Shown here piece by piece: positions 6,126 to 11,151 of a stretch of 11,151 nt of DNA. Made by a program: the position numbers and the translations under genes. The notes under the pieces are model-generated. The model ran no database searches. It had not been told where the DNA came from and worked only from the letters and a program-made list of their open reading frames with translations. Numbering within the stretch: position 1 is the stretch's first letter; the number at the start of each line of letters is the position of its first letter. Source of the DNA: Pseudomonadota bacterium (GTDB lineage Bacteria; Pseudomonadota; Gammaproteobacteria; Burkholderiales; Burkholderiaceae_C); assembly GCA_023436025.1 (NCBI GenBank), contig JAEZKX010000062.1:1-11151 (forward strand), written 5' to 3'.

Positions 6126-6242
6126 TCAGCCTCCCAGCAGCGACATCTTGGCGACGAAGCCGAGGAAGAAGACGACGGCGATCGAGGCCAGGATCAGTCC
6201 CAGCCGGCGGTTCGCCTTCTTGCGGTCGTCCACTTGCGTCAT
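6126..6242 (-). CDS. 38-aa cytochrome oxidase small assembly protein
   Basis: A short gene missed by length cut-offs. It starts MTQVDDRKKANRRLG and runs into one hydrophobic span (about 15-31), ending KMSLLGG. The layout is a charged, basic N-terminus inside the cell and a single membrane helix. It fills the gap between ctaD and ctaG exactly: 19 bases after the ctaD stop and four bases before the ctaG GTG. Its own coding bases supply the ctaG Shine-Dalgarno. Small proteins of this shape in this position are annotated in Burkholderiales as cytochrome oxidase small assembly proteins; I know of no demonstrated mechanism. GGGAG about 11 bases before the ATG is a weak ribosome site. Translation may be coupled to ctaD and to ctaG. 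Confidence 0.82.
   Translation of the reverse strand: MTQVDDRKKANRRLGLILASIAVVFFLGFVAKMSLLGG
6130..6135 (-). promoter_or_regulatory. Shine-Dalgarno fixing the GTG start of ctaG
   Basis: GGGAGG on the minus strand lies eight bases before the GTG at 6121-6119 and inside the last codons of the 38-aa gene. It supports the GTG start, which leaves the normal short basic N-terminus (MRRSRENAK) before the membrane span. Confidence 0.65.
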
Positions 6243-6261
6243 GGGCTTGCCGGCTCCCTGG

Positions 6262-7986
6262 TCAGTGCGCGCCGTGCACGCCCGGCGTGGCGCCGTGCGA
6301 GCCCGGGGTGGCGTTCGGATGCTCCGGCATCACGCGGGCATCCAGCACGCGGGTTGCGGTCGGGTCCAGGCGCGGGGGCACTTCGAAGGTGTGGAAGGGC
6401 GCCGGCGACGGCACTTCCCATTCCAGGCCCTCGGCGCCCTTGCCGTCGGGGTCGTTCCAGGGGCGCTGCGGGGCGGGCTCGCCCTTGCCGCGCATCATCG
6501 GCACCACGATGAACACGAAGAAGTACAGCTGCGCGATGCCGAAGGCGAAGGCGCCCACCGAGGCGATCGCGTTGAAGTCGGCGAACTGCATCGGGTAGTC
6601 GGCATAGCGGCGGGGCATGCCGGCCAGGCCCAGGAAGTGCATCGGGAAGAAGGTGATGTTGAAGGAGATCAGCGACCACCAGAAGTGGATGCGGCCGCGC
6701 GTCTCGTTGTACATCACGCCCGTCCACTTGGGCGACCAGTAGTAGAAGCCGGCGAACAGCGCGTACAGCGAGCCGGCCACCAGCACGTAGTGGAAGTGCG
6801 CCACCACGTAGTAGGTGTCCTGCAGCAGCAGGTCGATCGGCGCCATGGCCAGGATCAGGCCGGTGAAGCCGCCCATCGTGAACACGAAGATGAAGCCCAC
6901 CGAGAACAGCATGGGCGTCTCGAAGGTCATCGAGCCCTGCCACATGGTCGCGATCCAGTTGAAGATCTTCACGGCCGTGGGCACCGCGATCAGCATGGTC
7001 GCGTACATGAAGAACAGCTGGCCCGTCACCGGCATGCCGGTTGTGAACATGTGGTGCGCCCAGACGATGAACGACAGGATCGCGATCGAGCTGGTCGCGT
7101 AGACCATCGAGGCGTAGCCGAACAGGCGCTTGCGCGAGAAGGCGGGCACGACCTGGCTGACGATGCCGAAGGCCGGCAGGATCATGATGTAGACCTCGGG
7201 GTGGCCGAAGAACCAGAAGATGTGCTGGTACATCACCGGGTCGCCGCCGCCCGCGGGGTTGAAGAAGGTCGTGCCGAAGTGACGGTCCGTCAGCGTCATC
7301 GTGATGGCGCCGGCCAGCACGGGCATCACCGCGATCAGCAGGTAGGCCGTGATCAGCCAGGTCCAGCAGAACATCGGCATCTTCATCAGCGTCATGCCCG
7401 GGGCGCGCATGTTGAGGATGGTCACGATGATGTTGATCGAGCCCATGATCGAGGACGCGCCCATGATGTGCATCGCGAAGATGCCGGCGTCCATCGAGGG
7501 GCCCATCTGCAGCGTCAGCGGGGCGTACAGCGTCCAGCCGGCCGCGGGGGCGCCGCCGGGCATGAAGAACGAACCCACCAGCAGCAGGCCCGCGGGGATC
7601 AGGAGCCAGAAGCTGAAGTTGTTCATGCGCGCGAACGCCATGTCCGACGCGCCGATCTGCAGCGGGATCATCCAGTTCGCGAAGCCCACGAACGCCGGCA
7701 TGATGGCGCCGAACACCATGATCAGGCCGTGCATGGTGGTGAGCTGGTTGAACAGCTCGGGGTTTACCAGCTGCAGGCCGGGCTGGAACAGTTCCGCGCG
7801 GATGCCCAGGGCGAGCACGCCGCCGAACATCAGCATGAAGAACGAGAACAGCAGGTACAGCGTCCCGATGTCCTTGTGGTTGGTCGCATAGACCCACCGG
7901 CGCCAGCCGGTGGGCGCGTGGTGGTGGTCGTCATGGCCGTGACCAAGATCGTGACCGTGGCCGTGCGGGTCGAGAACTGCGCTCAT
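6262..7986 (-). CDS. ctaD: Cytochrome c oxidase subunit I
   Basis: 574-residue heme-copper oxidase subunit I (CoxA/CtaD), twelve spans, carrying heme a and the heme a3-CuB site where oxygen is reduced to water with proton pumping. Ligands are visible: H86 (TTMHGLIM) and H399 for heme a; H397 (VVAHFHYVLV) for heme a3; H262, H311 and H312 (GHPEVY, WAHHMF) for CuB, with Y266 the cross-linked tyrosine. E264 in GHPEVY marks the A1 subfamily. D-channel residues are D115 and the N122/N123 pair (DMAFARMNN); the K-channel has T337 and K340 (VPTAVKIFNW). The N-terminus has eight His in residues 8-23. The C-terminus, past the last span at about 480-497, is a long Pro/His-rich extension ending in a duplicated ATPGxHG unit. 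Shine-Dalgarno AGAGGAAA (7993-8000) precedes the ATG. It lies 29 bases after ctaC. Confidence 0.98.
   Translation of the reverse strand: MSAVLDPHGHGHDLGHGHDDHHHAPTGWRRWVYATNHKDIGTLYLLFSFFMLMFGGVLALGIRAELFQPGLQLVNPELFNQLTTMHGLIMVFGAIMPAFVGFANWMIPLQIGASDMAFARMNNFSFWLLIPAGLLLVGSFFMPGGAPAAGWTLYAPLTLQMGPSMDAGIFAMHIMGASSIMGSINIIVTILNMRAPGMTLMKMPMFCWTWLITAYLLIAVMPVLAGAITMTLTDRHFGTTFFNPAGGGDPVMYQHIFWFFGHPEVYIMILPAFGIVSQVVPAFSRKRLFGYASMVYATSSIAILSFIVWAHHMFTTGMPVTGQLFFMYATMLIAVPTAVKIFNWIATMWQGSMTFETPMLFSVGFIFVFTMGGFTGLILAMAPIDLLLQDTYYVVAHFHYVLVAGSLYALFAGFYYWSPKWTGVMYNETRGRIHFWWSLISFNITFFPMHFLGLAGMPRRYADYPMQFADFNAIASVGAFAFGIAQLYFFVFIVVPMMRGKGEPAPQRPWNDPDGKGAEGLEWEVPSPAPFHTFEVPPRLDPTATRVLDARVMPEHPNATPGSHGATPGVHGAH
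6269..6310. repeat. Duplicated 21-bp unit at the 3' end of ctaD
   Basis: Two adjacent 21-bp units (6269-6289 and 6290-6310) agree at about 18 of 21 positions and code for successive ATPGSHG and ATPGVHG units at the C-terminus of subunit I. A recent in-frame duplication in the extra-membrane tail is the simplest reading. Confidence 0.75.
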
Positions 7987-8015
7987 GTTGGGTTTCCTCT
8001 ATTCCTCTGCCCGGG

Positions 8016-9179
8016 TCACTTGCCGCGCTGCGCCACCACTTCGGAGGGCTGGACGATCTGGCCGGTCTTGTTGGTCCACGCGTTCTTCGAGTAGCTGACG
8101 ACGGCGGCGATGTCGGTGTCGCTCAGCTGCTTCCATGCCGGCATGGCGGCGCGGCCGTTGAGCACCACGTGGATGGCCTTGGTCTTGTCGGCGTCCTGGA
8201 CGAGCGGCGAGCCGTCCAGCGGCAGGATGGGACCGGCGCCCTTGCCGTTGGCCTGGTGGCAGGCCGCGCAGTTGGCGGCATAGACCTTCTCGCCGCGGGC
8301 GACGATGTCGGTGAGCGTCCAGACCTTGGCCGGGTCGTCCGCCTTGGCGGCCAGCTTCTTCTTCTCGTCGTCCACCCACTTGGTGTAGTCCTCGGCCGAG
8401 ACCACCTTCACGTGGATGGGCATGTAGGCGTGCTCCTTGCCGCACAGCTCGTAGCACTGGCCGTAGAAGTCGCCGACCTTCTCGCTGCGGAACCAGGTGT
8501 CGCGCACGAAGCCGGGGATGGCGTCCTGCTTGACGCCGAAGGCCGGCACGCCCCAGGAGTGGATGACGTCGTTGGCCGTGGTGATGATGCGGACCTTCTT
8601 GTTGACCGGCACCACCATCGGGTTGTCGACCTTCAGGAGGTAGTCGTTGGGCATGTCGGCGACGCGGGCGCCGTCATTGGAGATTTCGCGGTGCGTGCTG
8701 TCCAGCGTGGACAGGAAGCTGACACCCTGGCCTTCGCCGGCGAGGTAGTCGTAGCCCCACTTCCACTGGTAGCCGGTCGCCTTGATGGTGATGTCGGCGT
8801 TGCTGGTGTCCTTGGCGGCGACCAGCACCTTGGTGGCCGGCAGCGCCATGCCGATGACGATCAGGAAGGGGATGATGGTCCAGATGACTTCCACGGTCAC
8901 CGACTCGTGGAAGTTGGCCGGCTTGTGGCCGACCGACTTGCGGTGCTTCCAGATGGAATAGAACATCACGGAGAACACCAGCACGAAGATCACCACGCAG
9001 GTGATCAGCATGAACCAGTGCAGCCACGACTGTTCGGCGGCGATGCGCGTGGCGGCCGCGTGCAGGTTGAGCTGGCGCACCGCGGGGCCGCCGGGCAGGT
9101 CCTGCACCTGGGCGTGCGCCGCACCGGTCAAGGCAGCCGCACCCACGAGCAGCGCTGCGATCTTCGAATTGCTCTTCAT
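8016..9179 (-). CDS. ctaC: Cytochrome c oxidase subunit II with fused cytochrome c domain
   Basis: 387-residue subunit II (CoxB/CtaC) carrying CuA plus a C-terminal c-type heme domain. A signal peptide (residues 1-23, cleavage after AHA) is followed by two spans (about 53-76 and 97-117) and the periplasmic cupredoxin domain. CuA ligands are H207 (VIHSWG), C242, E244, C246, H250 and M253 (GQCYELCGKEHAYMPI). The aromatic motif GYQWKWGYDY (136-145) is the electron-entry patch. Residues ~290-368 are a cytochrome c domain with CAACH (C304, C307, H308) and likely axial Met M346 (AAMPAW), the caa3-like arrangement. The ATG at 9179 is preferred, since GAGG lies nine bases upstream and the signal peptide starts correctly. 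A TTG five codons earlier has a purine run only one base away, too close. It follows DUF2244 by 41 bases. Confidence 0.97.
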   Translation of the reverse strand: MKSNSKIAALLVGAAALTGAAHAQVQDLPGGPAVRQLNLHAAATRIAAEQSWLHWFMLITCVVIFVLVFSVMFYSIWKHRKSVGHKPANFHESVTVEVIWTIIPFLIVIGMALPATKVLVAAKDTSNADITIKATGYQWKWGYDYLAGEGQGVSFLSTLDSTHREISNDGARVADMPNDYLLKVDNPMVVPVNKKVRIITTANDVIHSWGVPAFGVKQDAIPGFVRDTWFRSEKVGDFYGQCYELCGKEHAYMPIHVKVVSAEDYTKWVDDEKKKLAAKADDPAKVWTLTDIVARGEKVYAANCAACHQANGKGAGPILPLDGSPLVQDADKTKAIHVVLNGRAAMPAWKQLSDTDIAAVVSYSKNAWTNKTGQIVQPSEVVAQRGK

Positions 9180-9220
9180 CGTTTTCAGCCTCAAACCTTC
9201 CTTAAACCGTCGTTGCCCCG

Positions 9221-9697
9221 CTACGCTTCGCGCAGCGCCCGGCGGATCTCCCTTGCCAGCGCCGGCCGCAGCTCCGGTCGCAGGTAGCGCCCCACGATCA
9301 CGCGCCGACCCTGGCCCGAAAGCTCGATCAGCGAACGATCGTCCGCGCCGGGCTCTACGCGGACCCAGTCGCGGTTGAATTCAGCGCGCTCCAGCCGGCC
9401 GGCGTTCTCCAGCTCCACCACCAGCCGCCGCCCCTGCAGGGAGATGTGCTCGCGGTCGGCCGCGTGGCGTGCGTACGCCATGAACGCGATGCCGACGGCG
9501 GCCAGCTCCAGCCACGCGAAGGGCAGGATCAGGACCGCTCCCTGGAACCAGAAGAAGGTGCCGATCCCCAGCGACACGACGCACAGCGAGGCGTAAAGCC
9601 AGCCCAGCTGGGCCGGCGTCACCGAGCAGTTGCGCCTCAGGAACCAGTGGATGGCCTGGCCCTGGACAGTGGCGAAACGGTAAACGAGGTTCGACAC
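9221..9697 (-). CDS. DUF2244 family membrane protein
   Basis: 158-residue protein with two adjacent spans: WLYASLCVVSLGIGTFFWF (about 32-50) and VLILPFAWLELAAVGIAFMAYA (about 53-74). A soluble C-terminal part has strands such as GRRLVVELE and WVRVEP and a basic end (REIRRALREA). The shape fits DUF2244, a family often just upstream of oxidase subunit II genes in Alpha- and Betaproteobacteria. Function is unknown, and oxidase-related roles are guilt by association. The GTG start at 9697 is chosen because family-like sequence begins at NLVYRFAT. An in-frame ATG at 9793 overlaps the methyltransferase stop (ATGA) and would add 32 residues of non-family character, crossing a -10-like TACAAT. No clear Shine-Dalgarno precedes the GTG. 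Confidence 0.85.
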   Translation of the reverse strand: MSNLVYRFATVQGQAIHWFLRRNCSVTPAQLGWLYASLCVVSLGIGTFFWFQGAVLILPFAWLELAAVGIAFMAYARHAADREHISLQGRRLVVELENAGRLERAEFNRDWVRVEPGADDRSLIELSGQGRRVIVGRYLRPELRPALAREIRRALREA

Positions 9698-9724
9698 GGG
9701 CGACGCACGCAAAATCAACCGCGC

Positions 9725-9730
9725 ATTGTA
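9725..9730 (-). promoter_or_regulatory. Candidate -10 box for DUF2244 / oxidase operon
   Basis: TACAAT on the minus strand lies in the only gap (9698-9789) upstream of the oxidase structural block, 27 bases before the DUF2244 GTG. It matches TATAAT at five of six positions in a GC-rich region. Seventeen bases upstream the hexamer is GGAATT, a weak -35; TTGGCT is nearer but leaves only a 13-base spacer. If used, it would drive DUF2244 and probably ctaC to ctaE, since later gaps are 41 bases or less. Low certainty. Confidence 0.35.
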
Positions 9731-9789
9731 GCTGCAGCAGGTGAGCCAATTCCGCCCAGCGCGGCCGGACGCCGCGGGGGATTGGCCTT

Positions 9790-10686
9790 TCATCCCCGGG
9801 ACCGGGGGTCGGCGCGCAGCATGGCCCGCATGTCGTCCAGCGCGACGGCGCTTTGCGCGCCCATCCGCGCCCGCGGCACCGGCTTGAGCGCGTGGCCGTA
9901 GATGATCTCGAAGGTGAGTGCCAGCTGCCCGTCCGCGCCGCGCAGGCGGCGGTCGAGCTCGGTTTCGAGGCGGGCTCGCCAGCCGCGGCCGCGCAGGCCG
10001 GGGAAGCGCGCGGGATGCAGGTTGGCGCCGAGCTCGCGCAGCTCCTGCAGCAGGCGCTGCGGCGTGGCGAAGGACAGGGTGATGCGCTCCATGTCCATCA
10101 CCGGCTCGGCAAATCCGCCATGGACCAGCATGTCGCCCCAGTCGTGCATGTCGGTGAATTCCGGGCCGGGCGGCGGCCAGCCGAGCCCGGCATAGAGCGC
10201 CCGCAGCTCCCGCAGGGTGTCGGGGCCGAGGCAGGAGAACATGAGGAAGCCGTCGACGGCCAGCGCACGGTGCCACTGCGCCATCAAGGCCTGCGGCTCG
10301 GCGCTGGTGTGCAGCAGCATGTTGGCCCAGACCATCTGCACGCCACCGGCTGGGGGCGGCGCGAACTCCACCGCCGCGCCCCGGCCCAGCCGGCGCCACC
10401 ACGGCCTGGCCAGGGCGGCGCGGGCGGCGGCGGCCCGGGCAGGGTCGGCTTCCACCACATAGGACTTCGCATCGGGATAGCGCCGGGCGACGGCCGCGTG
10501 GCCTTCCATTCCGCCGCGCACCGCCTCCCAGTCGGCCCAGGCAGCGGGCGCCAGCCGGATCCACTGCAGGCGCTCCTCCATGCGGCGCGCCACTTCCTCG
10601 TGCAGCCAGGGGCTGGCCGGCGGCGCGGCGCGCTGCCAGCGCGCGGCAGCAGCCGGCGCGATGCTTGGGGGATGTTCCACCGCCAT
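9790..10686 (-). CDS. BioC-like SAM-dependent methyltransferase
   Basis: 298-residue class I methyltransferase-like protein most similar in its motifs to BioC (malonyl-ACP O-methyltransferase of biotin synthesis) and NDUFAF5. BioC-type blocks are SPWLHEEVARRMEERLQWI (25-43), the GPDTLRELR segment (154-162), FTDMHDWGDMLVHGGFAEPVMD (177-198), LQELRELGANLHPAR (213-227) and FEIIYGHALKP (259-269). The usual glycine-rich SAM motif I (like LDxGCGxG) is eroded to ADWEAVRGGMEGHAAVA (51-67), although a later acidic residue in VVEADP (77-82) is kept. Substrate is therefore uncertain: it may be a BioC, a relative with another substrate, or weakly active. No biotin gene is adjacent. The ATG is 10 bases from a TATACT -10-like box and lacks a Shine-Dalgarno. 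The 3' end abuts the DUF2244 promoter region. Confidence 0.85.
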   Translation of the reverse strand: MAVEHPPSIAPAAAARWQRAAPPASPWLHEEVARRMEERLQWIRLAPAAWADWEAVRGGMEGHAAVARRYPDAKSYVVEADPARAAAARAALARPWWRRLGRGAAVEFAPPPAGGVQMVWANMLLHTSAEPQALMAQWHRALAVDGFLMFSCLGPDTLRELRALYAGLGWPPPGPEFTDMHDWGDMLVHGGFAEPVMDMERITLSFATPQRLLQELRELGANLHPARFPGLRGRGWRARLETELDRRLRGADGQLALTFEIIYGHALKPVPRARMGAQSAVALDDMRAMLRADPRSRG

Positions 10687-10696
10687 GAGGGGGCCG

Positions 10697-10704
10697 AGTA
10701 TATT
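10697..10704. promoter_or_regulatory. Back-to-back -10 island between methyltransferase and comF
   Basis: The 24-base gap between the two divergent ATGs has one AT island, AGTATATT. On the plus strand TATATT (10699-10704) ends six bases before the comF ATG; on the minus strand TATACT (10702-10697) ends ten bases before the methyltransferase ATG. The two hexamers overlap, so only one polymerase could bind at a time. Both mRNAs would have almost no leader, which fits the lack of Shine-Dalgarno on either side. A weak plus-strand -35, TTCCAC (10675-10680), has an 18-base spacer. Inferred, not shown. Confidence 0.4.
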
Positions 10705-10710
10705 GACCGC

Positions 10711-11151
10711 ATGCGCACTGCGTGGCTGCGGCACCTGGCCGCGGCGGCTCCCGGCCGCTGCGCGGTGTGTGGCGCCTGGCCCGCCCAGGCCCTGTGCGCG
10801 GCCTGCATCGCCCGCTTCGCCCGACCGCAGCCGCGCTGCCTGCGCTGCGCCCTGCCCGTCCCGGACGGCGTGGAAACCTGCGGCGCCTGCCTGCGCGTGG
10901 CCCCGCCGCTCGACGCCTGCTTCGCGGCCGTGGCCTATGCCTACCCCTGGTCCGGCCTGGTCGGCCGCTTCAAGTTCCAGGGCGAAGCGGGCTGGGCCGG
11001 CAGCCTGGCGGGGCTGATGCGCGGCATTCCCGGTCTGCCGCACGAGCTGGCGCAGGCCGACCTGGTGTTGCCGGTGCCGCTGGCCGCGCCGCGGCTGGCC
11101 CGGCGCGGCTTCAACCAGGCGCTGCAGCTGGCGCGGGCCCTGGCTCCGCAG
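10711..11151 (+). CDS. ComF family phosphoribosyltransferase-like protein (partial)
   Basis: The first 147 residues of a ComF-family protein run off the right edge without a stop. The N-terminus has the family's double zinc-ribbon: C17-x2-C20, C29-x2-C32, C43-x2-C46 and C57-x2-C60. It is followed by the typical transition AYAYPWSGLVGRFKFQG (about 75-91), the block ADLVLPVPLAAPRLARRGFNQA (about 115-136), and the start of the phosphoribosyltransferase region. The RRGFNQ signature is a strong family marker. Family members are linked to DNA uptake in naturally competent bacteria, but many species carry them without known competence, so the role here is open. The ATG lies six bases after a TATATT box with no Shine-Dalgarno, so the mRNA may be leaderless. 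The catalytic PRPP loop lies beyond the window. Confidence 0.93.
   Translation, partial: MRTAWLRHLAAAAPGRCAVCGAWPAQALCAACIARFARPQPRCLRCALPVPDGVETCGACLRVAPPLDACFAAVAYAYPWSGLVGRFKFQGEAGWAGSLAGLMRGIPGLPHELAQADLVLPVPLAAPRLARRGFNQALQLARALAPQ

Noticed and set aside
6148..8094. 648-codon plus-strand open frame opposite ctaD
   Set aside because: It is the antisense shadow of ctaD in high-GC sequence: the translation is His/Arg/Gln-rich low-complexity with no domain, while the minus strand has every catalytic residue of subunit I.
9192..9194. TTG start for ctaC five codons upstream of the chosen ATG
   Set aside because: The purine run before it is one base away, too close to work as a ribosome site; the ATG gives a normal signal peptide and has GAGG nine bases upstream.
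8169..9287. 372-codon plus-strand open frame opposite ctaC
   Set aside because: Antisense shadow of subunit II; the sequence is a mirror of CuA-domain codons and lacks any recognisable domain or ribosome site.
85..10686. A novel defence, mobile or biosynthetic system in the window
   Set aside because: No transposase, integrase, toxin, nuclease or secondary-metabolite domain was found; the gene set is a recognisable oxidase and assembly cluster with conserved small unknowns.

Overview
The window is a high-GC, densely coded stretch that looks like a betaproteobacterium of the Burkholderiales, most likely Comamonadaceae-like (Ramlibacter/Variovorax type). This rests on the very GC-rich codon use and on the gene order DUF2244 - ctaC - ctaD - 38-aa protein - ctaG - DUF2970 - ctaE - (reverse DUF2909) - SURF1 - SCO-like - ctaA - ctaB - sco. 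The genus is an inference from gene order and protein character; no search was run.

Layout, right to left because most genes are on the minus strand. At the right edge lies the start of a comF-family gene (plus strand, cut by the window end). It is divergent from a BioC-like methyltransferase (9790-10686), and the two share one small AT-rich promoter island. Then comes unit 1 (9697 down to 4424): a DUF2244 membrane protein, cytochrome c oxidase subunit II with a fused C-terminal cytochrome c domain (ctaC), subunit I (ctaD/coxA), a 38-residue single-span protein, the CuB-insertion factor CtaG (Cox11), a DUF2970 single-span protein and subunit III (ctaE/coxC). A long hairpin (4349-4403) separates its end from a small convergent plus-strand gene (DUF2909, 4123-4341). 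Unit 2 (4092 down to 85) starts divergently from DUF2909: SURF1, a membrane-anchored SCO/thioredoxin-like protein with a CxxxC motif, heme A synthase (ctaA), heme O synthase (ctaB/cyoE) and an SCO copper chaperone lipoprotein. These genes are tightly packed, with ATGA/GTGA overlaps or gaps of 2-4 bases. The left edge is a nine-copy 8-bp tandem repeat.

Together the two units encode an aa3/caa3-type (A1 family) heme-copper terminal oxidase and most of the machinery to build it: heme B to O to A (CtaB, CtaA), CuA delivery (SCO, perhaps the SCO-like protein), CuB delivery (CtaG) and heme a3/subunit I assembly (SURF1), plus four small or poorly characterised membrane proteins (DUF2244, 38-aa protein, DUF2970, DUF2909).

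No mobile element, CRISPR, tRNA, rRNA or defence system is visible. The least-explained items are the SCO-like CxxxC protein, the BioC-like enzyme with an eroded SAM motif I, the two back-to-back -10 islands with candidate leaderless starts, the CTAGCCCC hairpin and the 8-bp repeat.
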